A stretch of 64,000 nucleotides of DNA, taken from Desulfuromonadaceae bacterium. GTDB taxonomy: Bacteria; Desulfobacterota; Desulfuromonadia; Geobacterales; Pseudopelobacteraceae. The position numbers and the translations under genes were made by a program. Position 1 is the stretch's first letter, and every line of letters starts with the position of its first letter. The DNA lies in contig JAQTRC010000002.1 of the NCBI GenBank assembly GCA_028712665.1, positions 42,976 to 106,975 of the forward strand. Reading direction: 5' to 3'. The notes under the pieces were generated by a model that was given only the letters and a program-made list of their open reading frames with translations, was not told the DNA's origin and did no database searches. Below, one piece after another: positions 34,662 to 43,721 of the stretch.

Positions 34662-35487
34662 GCTTAAAAAAATCATAATGGACACAAAGACGCTCCCCAC
34701 GCTGCCGGGGGTCATCAACAAGCTGAATTCGCTTTCCGACAACGACAAGGCCTCGGTTCAGGAAATGGCCAAAGTCGTAACGTCGGATCAAGTCCTCTCT
34801 GCCCGTATCCTGCGTCTGGCCAACTCGCCATCCTACGGTTTTTATCGTGTATCCACCATATCTAACGCGATGATTTTGCTGGGGGTCAACGTAGTCAAAA
34901 GCCTGGCGCTCTCCTCATCAATATTCGAGATAATGGAAAAAAACAGTGTAGGTTTATGGGAGCACTCGCTCGGTGTGGGGGTAGCCGCCAATCTGCTGGC
35001 CCGCAGGCTGAAACTGCCGGAGTGCGAAGAGATTGCTACAGCAGCACTATTGCATGACATAGGCAAGGTGATTGTCAGCATTAAATGCAATGAAGCGGAG
35101 AAGGAAATTCTGAAACTTGTACGTGATCGCGGGTTTTACATCCGAGAGGCGGAGCGGGAGGTTCTCGATACAGACCACGCCGAGGTTGGCGGCTGGCTCG
35201 CGAAAAGCTGGTTCCTGCCGGATAAATTGAGTGAGCCGGTTGCGTTCCACCATGACGTGGTTAAATCGGAGAATCACCGGATTAAAACTTCAGTGGTACA
35301 TATTGCCGACGTACTGATCAAGGCGAGCGGTTTCGGCAACAGCGGCGACTGCCATGTTCCAAAGATTCAGCAGGTGGCGTGGGATACGCTTAAGTTGAAT
35401 GAACAGGTGCTGTCCGACGTTGTGGATGAAATTGAGGATAAGCTGGTGGAGGTCAAGAACTTCAGTCTTGAAATGATTGGTTCCTGA
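34642..35487 (+). CDS. HDOD domain signalling protein
   Basis: A 281-residue protein consisting of one HDOD domain: TLPTLPGVINKLNSLS, the characteristic ILRLANSPSYGFYRVSTISN, then LGVNVVKSLALSSSIF. HDOD proteins are HD-related and mostly non-enzymatic scaffolds in signalling, but here the HD pair is retained (ALLHDIGKVIV), so catalysis cannot be excluded. GTG 34642 has GGAGG seven bases upstream; the GTG at 34636 is too close to it. Its TGA overlaps the ATG of the next gene (TGATG). Confidence 0.9.
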   Translation: MDDKRSELKKIIMDTKTLPTLPGVINKLNSLSDNDKASVQEMAKVVTSDQVLSARILRLANSPSYGFYRVSTISNAMILLGVNVVKSLALSSSIFEIMEKNSVGLWEHSLGVGVAANLLARRLKLPECEEIATAALLHDIGKVIVSIKCNEAEKEILKLVRDRGFYIREAEREVLDTDHAEVGGWLAKSWFLPDKLSEPVAFHHDVVKSENHRIKTSVVHIADVLIKASGFGNSGDCHVPKIQQVAWDTLKLNEQVLSDVVDEIEDKLVEVKNFSLEMIGS

Positions 35488-36404
35488 TGAGCCGGTCAAC
35501 CAGAATAACTATTGTATCTTCTGATACTCAGCTGGCTTCGCATATTGAATTACGCCTGCAGAGCAAGGGGTATCAAGCTTCCCATATGCCCTGTTCAGAT
35601 TCCGTGCTGGGTGTTTTATACTCCGACCCGCCTGACCTGCTCATAATAGAATTATCCTCAAAAATGGGTGGTGATGAAATAGTCCGCACCCTTCGTAGCG
35701 ACAGCTTTTTCAGTGCCATACCGATAATCGGCCTGATCCCGGAGTCTGACTTTGACACGTTCCAGTGGGGAGCTTGCGCTCTGGACGACTTCGTACATAT
35801 GCCGATCAATTTCAGCGAGCTCTTCGTCCGTATATCTCTTTCGCTGGCCCGCATAAAACGTATCTTCGACAATAATCCGCTTACCAGACTACCGGGGAAC
35901 ACCTCCATCCAGAATGCTATCGAGGATGCCATGGGCAAGCCGCTAATGGTCTGTTATCTGGATATAAACCACTTCAAACCCTACAATGACGTGTTTGGTT
36001 TTGCCCATGGTGATGAGGTCTTGCGCATGACTGCACGCATCATGTTCAATGCAGTTCGCGATTCTGGCGGCGGTTTTTGCGGCCATATCGGCGGCGACGA
36101 CTTTGTGATTATTATTGGCAGCGAGCGGTTCGAAGCTGTTTGCCAGACCATTATCAAGCATTTTGACATGATTGTACTCGATATGTTCGATGAGGAAACA
36201 AAGAAACAGGGTTACTATCCCGGCACAAACCGCAAAGGGGATAAGGAGGATGTGCCGCTTCTCTCTATTTCCATTGCGGTGGTCCCGATGAATATGCCCA
36301 AACTGCGGCACGCGGCAAAAGTGGCGGAAGTGGCCGCAGAGTTAAAAAAAATAGCTAAAAATTCGGCCGGAAGCCGATATGTGGTTGATCATCGGAATAC
36401 ATGA
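35487..36404 (+). CDS. Pseudo-receiver with a GGDDF-type GGDEF domain
   Basis: A 305-residue protein. Residues 1-125 are receiver-like, but the phosphoacceptor position holds Glu55 (LLIIELSSK) instead of Asp, so it probably does not take a phosphate. Residues 130-300 form a GGDEF domain with YLDINHFKPYND (Asp159) and GGDDF at 202-206 instead of GGDEF/GGEEF. An I-site RxxD is not obvious. Activity as a diguanylate cyclase is uncertain. Together with the HDOD and small upstream proteins it makes a three-gene signalling unit. A terminator follows shortly after the stop. Confidence 0.84.
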   Translation: MSRSTRITIVSSDTQLASHIELRLQSKGYQASHMPCSDSVLGVLYSDPPDLLIIELSSKMGGDEIVRTLRSDSFFSAIPIIGLIPESDFDTFQWGACALDDFVHMPINFSELFVRISLSLARIKRIFDNNPLTRLPGNTSIQNAIEDAMGKPLMVCYLDINHFKPYNDVFGFAHGDEVLRMTARIMFNAVRDSGGGFCGHIGGDDFVIIIGSERFEAVCQTIIKHFDMIVLDMFDEETKKQGYYPGTNRKGDKEDVPLLSISIAVVPMNMPKLRHAAKVAEVAAELKKIAKNSAGSRYVVDHRNT

Positions 36405-36425
36405 AATCAGTTTTCTGCCGCGCAC

Positions 36426-36460
36426 AAAAAAAGCGCCCTCTAATGGAGGGCGCTTTTTTA
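36426..36460. terminator. Bidirectional terminator between the signalling operon and the cytochrome gene
   Basis: agcgccctc, a five-base loop and gagggcgct, flanked by A and T tracts on both sides. The genes on either side converge (stops at 36404 and 36483), so it can serve both. Confidence 0.88.
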
Positions 36461-36482
36461 TAGCTGATTGTACCGGTGTAAC

Positions 36483-37505
36483 CTACATTTTATGACACTT
36501 TTCGCAATCGCCCTGAACCGGGAAAGCGTCTTTGCCCTTGTTGTGGCAGGCTCCGCAAGAGTTGCCTGATTCCATGTCACTCATTGTTGCCTTTAGCTTT
36601 CCTGCCTTGAACGGAAATACTTTTGTGTGGCAATCGGCACATTTGTAGCTCTGCAGATGAAACTCGTGACTGAATGTCGCCTCTCCACCTTCTGTTTTGA
36701 AGGTGATTTTACCAGGTTTGAGTCCTTTGTGACATTTGCCGCAGTCACCTGTTGCTGCAAATGCATCCTTGCCGTTATGACAGCTCCCGCAGGAATTGCC
36801 CTTGTACATGTCTTCCATGGTCGCCTTGCCTACAAGGGCCCGATAGGGGAATGTTTTTGTATGACAGTCGGAGCATTTGTACGCTTGGAGATGGAATGAA
36901 TGACTGAACGTTGCGGATGGAACGCCTTTTAGTCCGAAGGTAACATCCTTCGGTTTTAACCCGTTGTGACAGCGGTCGCAGTTTGCGGATACATCAAAAG
37001 CACGCTTGCCGTTATGGCAGGAACCACAGGCGCGCCCCTTTTCCATCTCTGCCATGGTCACGCCTTTTGCTTTTGTGATAGCCTTGCCGCTGTGACAACC
37101 TTTACATGCGCCGCCTGTCTTGGCGATATGCTTTGAATGGCTGAAAACGGTGGCGCCCAATCCCTTGATCGCGTATGAAACATCTCTTGGCGACCCTTTG
37201 TGACAGCGGGTACAATCTTTCTCGCTTGCCACGCTGAAGGCATTCATGCCGGTGTGACATGCTCCGCAGGATTTTGTTTTCTCCATTTCTGCCATCGTAT
37301 AGCGTTTGTGCTTTTTCAGGTTGAAGATGGCATTGTGACATATCTTGCAGTTATTGTTGTATTTGCTCAGATGGAAATTATGGTCGAAAATAACCGGATC
37401 GGCGTTTTTGAAGGTGAATGATATGCTCTTTATATCCGATGCTCCGGCGATGAACGCAGTCACGAGTAGCAACGCAAGGGCTGATAGTAAAGTGAATTTC
37501 CGCAT
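36483..37505 (-). CDS. Dodecahaem c7-type cytochrome c
   Basis: An exported 340-residue cytochrome with twelve CxxCH haem-binding motifs (starting at residues 53, 80, 98, 134, 160, 176, 211, 239, 255, 289, 317 and 334). They fall into four three-haem c7-like units of about 75 residues, each with an FSHxFHL- or FDHNFHL-type extra His ligand. The signal peptide (MRKFTLLSALALLLVTAFIAG region) sends it to the periplasm. This layout matches the nanowire-like dodecahaem cytochromes known in Geobacter (GSU1996 group), which move electrons across the periplasm. ATG 37505 follows AAGGAG. A terminator and a promoter bracket it, so it is transcribed on its own. Confidence 0.93.
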   Translation of the reverse strand: MRKFTLLSALALLLVTAFIAGASDIKSISFTFKNADPVIFDHNFHLSKYNNNCKICHNAIFNLKKHKRYTMAEMEKTKSCGACHTGMNAFSVASEKDCTRCHKGSPRDVSYAIKGLGATVFSHSKHIAKTGGACKGCHSGKAITKAKGVTMAEMEKGRACGSCHNGKRAFDVSANCDRCHNGLKPKDVTFGLKGVPSATFSHSFHLQAYKCSDCHTKTFPYRALVGKATMEDMYKGNSCGSCHNGKDAFAATGDCGKCHKGLKPGKITFKTEGGEATFSHEFHLQSYKCADCHTKVFPFKAGKLKATMSDMESGNSCGACHNKGKDAFPVQGDCEKCHKM

Positions 37506-37551
37506 GGCTCCGGCTCCTTCTGTACATGAAATTGACATTTAAAATCGCGCC

Positions 37552-37580
37552 ACTATACAGTCATGGGCATTTATCGTCAA
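37552..37580 (-). promoter_or_regulatory. Promoter of the dodecahaem cytochrome gene
   Basis: Read on the - strand, TTGACG (37575-37580) and TATAGT (37552-37557) are separated by exactly 17 bases. The -10 box ends 46 bases before the ATG at 37505. It is back to back with the nadC promoter. Confidence 0.62.
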
Positions 37581-37629
37581 TCGTAAAGTGCCGCATGGCG
37601 TGACTGCTCTTAAAATACTGGTTTTGCGG

Positions 37630-37658
37630 TTGATACGATTCGTACGGTGTGATATAGA
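37630..37658 (+). promoter_or_regulatory. Promoter of the nadC-birA-coaX operon
   Basis: TTGATA (37630-37635) and TATAGA (37653-37658) are separated by 17 bases. The implied start near 37665 leaves about 22 bases before the nadC start. Confidence 0.58.
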
Positions 37659-37686
37659 CTGACACAATTTCAAGCATTGGGTGGCC

Positions 37687-38514
37687 ATGATGATAATGAT
37701 CGAACGCCTGATCGAACAGGCTCTTCTGGAAGACATTTTCACCGGTGATATAACCACCAAGGCACTTCTGCCTCAGCGATGTCCCGCAGAAGCACGCCTG
37801 ATTGCAAAAGAGGATCTGGTCGTAGCAGGAGTAATAATTGCGGGGCGCGTGTTTGCCCGACTTGACCCTGACGTGATTTTCAATCCCCGTCACCCGGATG
37901 GCGAATCAGTGCCAAAAGGGACTGTTTTGGCCACAGTTAGCGGTAATGCCGCCGATCTTTTGATGGGAGAACGGGTGGCCCTGAACCTGCTTCAGAGAAT
38001 GTGCGGCATTGCCACGCTCACTTTACGTTTTGTTGAAGCTGTTTCAGGCACAAAAGCCAGAATTGTAGATACCCGCAAGACGACACCCGGTCTGCGGGAG
38101 ATAGAAAAATATGCCGTGCGGATCGGGGGGGGCATTAATCACCGCACCGGCTTGTACGATGGAGTGTTGATCAAGGAGAACCATATCATTGCCGCAGGCG
38201 GCATTACCGAAGCGATTCGCCGCGCTCGGGCATACATTCCCCATACCCTTAAGATAGAAATAGAGACCGAGACGCTTACCCAGGTAGATGAAGCGCTGAC
38301 AGCGGGCGCCGATATAATAATGCTCGATAACATGAACCTTGATGAGATGCGTTCGGCGGTTGCAACTGTAAACGGTCGCGCCCTGGTCGAAGCTTCCGGC
38401 GGTGTCAACCTCGATACGGTGCGTGCCATCGCCGAAACCGGTGTCGATATCATTTCGGTAGGCGCTCTGACCCATTCTCCCCGGGCCATGGACATATCCA
38501 TGCTTCTGGATTAG
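37687..38514 (+). CDS. nadC: Nicotinate-nucleotide pyrophosphorylase (carboxylating)
   Basis: Converts quinolinate and phosphoribosyl pyrophosphate to nicotinate mononucleotide in de novo NAD synthesis. The roughly 275-residue protein shows LLEDIFTGDITTKALLP, NLLQRMCGIATLT, DTRKTTPGLREIEKYAVRIGGG, GLYDGVLIKENHI, and EASGGVNLDTVRAIAETGVDIIS. Several Met codons lie close together (37687, 37690, 37696) after GGGTGG, so the exact start is unclear; I use the first ATG, with GTG 37681 less likely. It opens a three-gene cofactor operon with birA and coaX. Confidence 0.93.
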   Translation: MMIMIERLIEQALLEDIFTGDITTKALLPQRCPAEARLIAKEDLVVAGVIIAGRVFARLDPDVIFNPRHPDGESVPKGTVLATVSGNAADLLMGERVALNLLQRMCGIATLTLRFVEAVSGTKARIVDTRKTTPGLREIEKYAVRIGGGINHRTGLYDGVLIKENHIIAAGGITEAIRRARAYIPHTLKIEIETETLTQVDEALTAGADIIMLDNMNLDEMRSAVATVNGRALVEASGGVNLDTVRAIAETGVDIISVGALTHSPRAMDISMLLD

Positions 38515-38519
38515 CAAGA

Positions 38520-39497
38520 ATGCACCCCAAAGTCAGCGCTATTCTACGCCTTTTTCATCAAGAGGGGGGATTTGTATCGGGTGAGCATATCAGTAGAGAG
38601 CTGGGAGTATCCAGAACCGCGATCTGGAAACACATTTCGACGCTGCGGGCTGCAGGATATTCGATTGAGGCCGTTCCATCGCGCGGTTATCGGCTTGTTG
38701 CATCTCCGGACCTGCTTGATGCGGAGTCGATCAGATCAAAGCTGCAGAGTTTAATGATCGGGCAGCGTTTGCTATCTCTTAAGCGGACGTTCTCCACCAA
38801 TGCGGATGCAATGCGTCTTGCCGAAGATGGAGCCGATGAAGGTACGGTTGTCATAGCAGACGCCCAGAGTGCCGGAAAGGGGCGTCGGGGGCGCGCCTGG
38901 TCTTCACCGGAGGGTGTCAACCTGTATTGCTCTGTACTGCTCCGCCCCAGGATTATGCCGAATGCGGCGCCGCAATTGACCTTTCTGTCTGCTGTTGCTG
39001 TTGCGCGTGCCATTGAGGCTACAACGGATCTGAAGCCGGAAATCAAGTGGCCCAACGACGTGCTGATTGCCGGAAAGAAAGTAGCCGGTCTCCTTAACGA
39101 GATGAGCGCTGAAACCGATGCGATCAACTTCGTGATCCTCGGTATAGGGGTCAATCTGAACATGTCAGCCGACCAGTTTCCCGATGATCTGCGGCATCCG
39201 GCCACATCTCTTTTGCTGGAATCCGGTTCAAAGGTTGTCAGGACCGGTTTTGTCGCTATCATGCTGAACGAACTGGATAAGCTCTACGCAGACTTTTTGA
39301 AGTTTGGGTTTGCCCCGGTACGACAGGAATGGGAGCAGCGTTGTATTGCCAATGGCCGGCAGGTGGCGATCAGCGACGATGGGGCAGATGTTGCCTTAGG
39401 AATGTTTGCCGGTATTGATGAGGATGGCGCACTGCTGCTGCAAACCTGTGAGGGTAAGATCAAGCGGATATTGAGCGGAGATGTGAGGGTGATCTGA
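38520..39497 (+). CDS. birA: Biotin-protein ligase / biotin operon repressor
   Basis: A 325-residue bifunctional protein. The N-terminal winged helix (RLFHQEGGFVSGEHISRELG, VSRTAIWKHISTLRAAGYSI) suggests it is also a DNA-binding repressor. The ligase core has SAGKGRRGRAWSSPEGVNLY for biotin and ATP, IKWPNDVLIAGKKVAGLL, and a C-terminal small domain. It attaches biotin to carboxylase carriers. It starts five bases after the nadC stop. Geobacterales need biotin for pyruvate and acetyl-CoA carboxylases. Confidence 0.92.
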   Translation: MHPKVSAILRLFHQEGGFVSGEHISRELGVSRTAIWKHISTLRAAGYSIEAVPSRGYRLVASPDLLDAESIRSKLQSLMIGQRLLSLKRTFSTNADAMRLAEDGADEGTVVIADAQSAGKGRRGRAWSSPEGVNLYCSVLLRPRIMPNAAPQLTFLSAVAVARAIEATTDLKPEIKWPNDVLIAGKKVAGLLNEMSAETDAINFVILGIGVNLNMSADQFPDDLRHPATSLLLESGSKVVRTGFVAIMLNELDKLYADFLKFGFAPVRQEWEQRCIANGRQVAISDDGADVALGMFAGIDEDGALLLQTCEGKIKRILSGDVRVI

Positions 39498-40262
39498 ATG
39501 CTTCTGGTGATAGACGTTGGAAACAGCAATATTGTGTTGGGTGTCTACGATTGTGAAAGACTTGTCCGAAGTTGGCGGCTTTCCACAGACAAATCACGCA
39601 CCTCCGATGAATATGCAGTACTGCTTCACAGTCTTTTCGGGCAGGCAGGTCTTGCCTTCTCGTCTGTAGATGCAGCGATAATCTCCTCTGTTGTCCCCCC
39701 CTTGACCGGTGTAATGGAAGCCATATCGCATGATTTCTTCAATCTGAATCCATATGTCGTCGGACCTGGCATCAAAACCGGCATGCCGATTCAGTATGAT
39801 AATCCCCGCGAAGTAGGTGCTGACAGGATTGTCAATGCCGTCGCCGGTTTTGAAAAACACAAGTGTCCTTTGGTTATAGTAGATTTCGGCACGGCAACAA
39901 CATTTGATTATGTCAACTCGAAGGGTGAGTACTGTGGCGGGGCGATCGCACCAGGGCTTGCCATCTCGCTGGAAGCTCTGTTCCAGCGCGCCAGCAAGCT
40001 CCCGAGGGTGGACATTGTAAAGCCGCCTCTTGTGATCGCAAAGAACACGGTCAACTCGATGCAGGCCGGCATATTCTACGGTTATGTCGGATTGGTGGAC
40101 GGAATTGTCGAGCATATCCGTGCCGAGTGCCATGAGAAGTTCCGGGTTATAGCCACGGGCGGGCTGGCCCCTTTGATCGCGCCTGAGTCAAAAACCATCG
40201 ATGAGGTTGACGAGTTCCTGACCTTGGATGGGTTGCGGATATTGTATGAGAGGAACAGGTAG
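39498..40262 (+). CDS. coaX: Type III pantothenate kinase
   Basis: Phosphorylates pantothenate in the first step of coenzyme A synthesis. The 254-residue CoaX-type protein has the phosphate loop [41 protein letters not shown], and [12 protein letters not shown], and lacks the P-loop of other pantothenate kinases. The ATG is directly behind the birA stop. The operon therefore supplies NAD, biotin attachment and CoA. A long palindromic region follows. Confidence 0.94.
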   Translation: MLLVIDVGNSNIVLGVYDCERLVRSWRLSTDKSRTSDEYAVLLHSLFGQAGLAFSSVDAAIISSVVPPLTGVMEAISHDFFNLNPYVVGPGIKTGMPIQYDNPREVGADRIVNAVAGFEKHKCPLVIVDFGTATTFDYVNSKGEYCGGAIAPGLAISLEALFQRASKLPRVDIVKPPLVIAKNTVNSMQAGIFYGYVGLVDGIVEHIRAECHEKFRVIATGGLAPLIAPESKTIDEVDEFLTLDGLRILYERNR

Positions 40263-40265
40263 ACG

Positions 40266-40372
40266 TCCCCTCTCCCCGGCTCTCTCCCACACCAGAAGTA
40301 GGTGCCTCTAGGCAAGGGGAGAGGGAGTTTTAGCCTCCCCTCCCTTTATGGGAGGGGACTGAGGGGAGGGTG
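40266..40372. repeat. Long palindromic spacer after coaX
   Basis: Two composite hairpins: cccctctccc (about 40267-40276) pairs with ggggagaggga (about 40316-40326), and cctcccctccc (about 40334-40344) pairs with a gggagggg/ggggagg purine block (about 40350-40369). It is the largest of the pyrimidine/purine palindromes here and could terminate or protect the coaX transcript. The stretch to 40517 also holds a weak promoter (TTGTTG 40422, TATAGA 40446, 18-base spacer) for the EF-G-like gene. Confidence 0.6.
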
Positions 40373-40517
40373 AATTGATGGTGATCAAGGTCGAATGAAA
40401 TGAATTCACAAGCAGTTTTGATTGTTGTTCCCCCCAACTCTATGATATAGAAGCTCCATTTGCTAAATATCTCAAGCATTGACACGGCGGTTTATTTTAC
40501 ATTCAGGAGGAAGTTCT

Positions 40518-42599
40518 ATGGGACAGTTTGAAACCGGCAAGATTCGTAACCTCGGCATCGTCGCACATGGCGGAGCCGGTAAGACATCTCTTGCTGAAGC
40601 CATTCTTTTTGATACCGGTATGATTGACCGCCTTGGGCGTGTGGATGACGGCACTTCGACAATGGATTTCGAGCCGGAGGAGATCAAACGCAAAATTTCT
40701 ATCACCTCGGCTCTGGACCATTGCGAATGGAATGGACATTCGATCCACATCGTCGATACCCCCGGATACGGCAATTTTATCGCCGATACACGTGCCTGTA
40801 TGCGGGCTCTGGATGGTGCAGTCGTGATCCTATCTGCCATATCCGGTGTAAAAGCGCAGACCGAAGAGATATGGAAATGGGCCAACGAGTTCGAGATTCC
40901 GCGGATAGCTTTTGTAAACAAGCTGGACCGTGAACGGGCCAGTTTTTTTCGCGCCATTGATGATATGGAAAAGGCGCTGGGCGCCCGCGGTGTCGCGATC
41001 CAGATGCCGATAGGCTTGGAAGCCGACTTTGTAGGTTTTGTTGATTTGATTACCATGAAGGCCTGGTTCTACGCCAAGGATGGTTCCGGAAAGTTCACTG
41101 AAGGCGCAATTCCTGCTGATTCTGCTGATGAGGCTTTACGTCTGCGTGAGCATATGGTTGAAACCGTGGCTGAGGCTTACGATGCCCTGACAGAGAAATA
41201 CCTTGATGCCGGAGAGCTGACCGAAGAGGAGATTCTTGACGGTCTTCGGGTCGGCACAATGCGCAATACATTTACCCCTGTTCTGTGCGGCTCCGCCACT
41301 TCCAACATTGGTGTGCCGCACCTGCTGGATGCTATATGTTCCTATCTGCCGTCTCCGCTGGATCGTACCAAAGCGGTTGGGACACATCCCAAAACCGAAG
41401 CGATCATAGAGCGAGCTCCGGACGAGAAAGAGCCATTCTCGGCTCTTGTGTTCAAGACCACCTCAGATCCTTACACCGGAAAGATCACTATTTTCCGGGT
41501 ATATTCCGGGGTTCTCAATTCCGATTCGACAATATTCAACTCCACGAAGGGTATCGAGGAGCGAATCGGTCAGATTTATGAGCTGGAAGGGAAGAAGCAG
41601 CACTCGATCAAGCAGGCTGTGGCGGGTGATATCGTAGCTGTTGCCAAGCTGAAGGAGACAATCACCGGTGATACGCTCTGTGATGCTGCCAAACCGATCA
41701 TATACGAGGCGGCCAAGCAGCTCCTGCCGGTAATTTCCTATGCCATAGAGCCCAAGACCAAAGCCGATGAGGATAAAATCCACAGCGCCCTGCACCGCAT
41801 GATAGAGGAAGAGCCGACATTAGAATCGCACCGCGACACTCAGACCAAAGAGTTTATAATTTCCGGAATGGGACAGGTTCATCTTGAGGTCATAGTCGAG
41901 AAATTAAAGCGTAAATTTGGCGTCGAAGTTCTGCTTAAGACCCCCAAGGTACCTTATCTGGAAACCATCCGTGGCTCCGCCAAGGTTCAGGGCAAATACA
42001 AGAAACAGTCCGGCGGTCGCGGTCAGTACGGCGATTGCTGGATTGAGATGTCTCCGACCGGGCGTGGTGAAGGTTATATTTTTGAAGACAAGGTTGTTGG
42101 AGGAGTAATCCCGCGCCAGTACATCCCTGCCGTGGACAAGGGGATACAGGAGGCTTGCCTGGAAGGCTTTCTGGCTGGTTATCCGGTAGTTGATTTCAGA
42201 GTGGCACTCTATGATGGTTCGTTTCATACGGTTGATTCGTCCGAGATGGCTTTCAAGGTTGCCGGCTCGATGGCCTTCAAAAAGGCTATGGAGGTTTGCA
42301 AGCCTGTACTTCTTGAACCGATCATGAATATGAAGGTCACTGTTCCTGATGAAAATATGGGTGATGTCATTGGTGACCTGAATTCGAGGCGGGGCAAAGT
42401 TGTAGGTGTCGAACCGAAGGCAAATTCCCAGATTATTCGTTCAGTGGTGCCAATGTCGGAAGTTCTGGCTTATTCCAACGACCTTAAATCTATGACCAGT
42501 GACCGTGGTCTCTTCAGTATGGAATTTTCACACTACGAAGAACTTCCCACGCACCTGTCTCAGAAAGTAATCGCCGAAGCACAACAGGTTGGGAAATAA
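40518..42599 (+). CDS. Elongation factor G-like translational GTPase
   Basis: A 693-residue EF-G family GTPase. The P-loop reads VAHGGAGKTSL (16-24) in place of the usual AHIDAGKTT, and later motifs are DTPGYGNF (G3) and NKLD (G4). Domains II-V are present (for example the SGMGQVHLEVIVEKLKRKFG segment and EPIMNMKVTVPDENMGDVIGDL near the C-terminus). The altered P-loop resembles the EF-G paralogues (EF-G2) that are not the main elongation factor. The main fusA is expected elsewhere, with tuf and rpsL. AGGAGG precedes the ATG. Its role could be in ribosome recycling or regulation, unproven here. Confidence 0.88.
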   Translation: MGQFETGKIRNLGIVAHGGAGKTSLAEAILFDTGMIDRLGRVDDGTSTMDFEPEEIKRKISITSALDHCEWNGHSIHIVDTPGYGNFIADTRACMRALDGAVVILSAISGVKAQTEEIWKWANEFEIPRIAFVNKLDRERASFFRAIDDMEKALGARGVAIQMPIGLEADFVGFVDLITMKAWFYAKDGSGKFTEGAIPADSADEALRLREHMVETVAEAYDALTEKYLDAGELTEEEILDGLRVGTMRNTFTPVLCGSATSNIGVPHLLDAICSYLPSPLDRTKAVGTHPKTEAIIERAPDEKEPFSALVFKTTSDPYTGKITIFRVYSGVLNSDSTIFNSTKGIEERIGQIYELEGKKQHSIKQAVAGDIVAVAKLKETITGDTLCDAAKPIIYEAAKQLLPVISYAIEPKTKADEDKIHSALHRMIEEEPTLESHRDTQTKEFIISGMGQVHLEVIVEKLKRKFGVEVLLKTPKVPYLETIRGSAKVQGKYKKQSGGRGQYGDCWIEMSPTGRGEGYIFEDKVVGGVIPRQYIPAVDKGIQEACLEGFLAGYPVVDFRVALYDGSFHTVDSSEMAFKVAGSMAFKKAMEVCKPVLLEPIMNMKVTVPDENMGDVIGDLNSRRGKVVGVEPKANSQIIRSVVPMSEVLAYSNDLKSMTSDRGLFSMEFSHYEELPTHLSQKVIAEAQQVGK

Positions 42600-42657
42600 T
42601 GAGTCGAACGGCAATCATTGAGAGGTTGTGCCTGTAACTTACTAACGGAGGTTATTC

Positions 42658-43713
42658 ATGGAGTTCAAATTCAGTAAAGGCGGGGAAGAGAATCTACAGG
42701 CAGAGCCGGCAGCTGAGAAAAAGAAGCAGAGCGCCCTGTTACTGCTGCTTCTCCTTCTTGTCGGAGGTTTTACATATATCTACTTTTTTACTGGAATAAT
42801 AAAGCCACAGGAGGTTTCCAAACCTGTTGAAACTCCTGCGGCACAACAACAGGTAGTTAAAATGCCGCTGCCACCACGGGATAAAGACGCTGTTAAAACG
42901 GATGCGAAGTCGGCCGATGTAAAAAAGGTGGCGGCCATACCCCCAAAAGTGGAGCCACCCAAGATAGCTCAGGCTTCGCCGGTTGCATCTCCGGCTCCAA
43001 AGATGCCTCCACAACCGCCTGCCAAACCTAAAGATGAGCTGAAAAAGGCCGAGCCCACAAAACCCGCCGATAAAAAGCCGGCTGTTTCCGAAAAAAAACC
43101 TGCGGTAGCCGACAAAAAGCCGGTTGTGGCGGATAAAAAATCTGAACCTGCCAAGACAAATGTCAAGAAAGCCGCCGAAGAGGTTGCGCCTATACCAAAA
43201 GCGCCACCTGCAAAATCTAAAAAACCCCTGAAGGCGGAAGCCGGCACGGCAACTTCAGGAAGTACCTGGTTGGTACTGGTTGGTACGTATGTTCTTGAAG
43301 ATGCCCTCTCTACTGATATGGGGCGTGTCCGGAAGGCAGGTCTTTATCCGGTCGTAAAACCGGGCGCCCGCAAAAAGACTACCATGAATCGTCTGTTTCT
43401 GTCTGAATTTGCCGACCGCGCCGAGGCCAAGGCTTCACTAGACAAACTGAAGCGCCATACTTCGGACGCCTTTGTAGTTGAGCAGGAAGGTAAATTCGCT
43501 GTATACGCCGGATCTTACCTTCTGGATGCCCCTGCAGCCTCTGAGATGGAAAGGCTGAAAGTCGCCGGTTTTCAAGTCTCTCTAAAACGAGTAGAAGTTG
43601 CAATACCTTCTCAGAAATTGATTTTGGGCCCCTTTGGCGACAAAAAAGCGGCCGATGCCGCACTCAGCAAGTTGAAGGCTGCTGGAGTCAAGGCGGCCCT
43701 TTCTCAGCAGTAG
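42658..43713 (+). CDS. SPOR domain protein with a Lys/Pro/Ala-rich linker
   Basis: A 351-residue inner-membrane protein: one helix at about residues 25-45, then a long low-complexity linker (about 60-195) rich in Lys, Pro and Ala with repeated KKPAV and DKKP units, then a C-terminal region of about 150 residues with two SPOR-like repeats (WLVLVGTYVLED, LFLSEFADRAEAKASLDKLK). SPOR domains bind denuded peptidoglycan at division or polar sites. The gene starts 58 bases after the EF-G-like gene, with CGGAGG before the ATG. Its neighbours suggest a role in polarity or envelope architecture, which is inference. Confidence 0.83.
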   Translation: MEFKFSKGGEENLQAEPAAEKKKQSALLLLLLLLVGGFTYIYFFTGIIKPQEVSKPVETPAAQQQVVKMPLPPRDKDAVKTDAKSADVKKVAAIPPKVEPPKIAQASPVASPAPKMPPQPPAKPKDELKKAEPTKPADKKPAVSEKKPAVADKKPVVADKKSEPAKTNVKKAAEEVAPIPKAPPAKSKKPLKAEAGTATSGSTWLVLVGTYVLEDALSTDMGRVRKAGLYPVVKPGARKKTTMNRLFLSEFADRAEAKASLDKLKRHTSDAFVVEQEGKFAVYAGSYLLDAPAASEMERLKVAGFQVSLKRVEVAIPSQKLILGPFGDKKAADAALSKLKAAGVKAALSQQ

Positions 43714-43721
43714 TTCCTAGG

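Noticed and set aside
40474..40517. TTGACA promoter right before the EF-G-like gene
   Set aside because: TTGACA at about 40479 has no acceptable -10 at 16-18 bases (the window there reads ttcagg), and it would leave too little leader.
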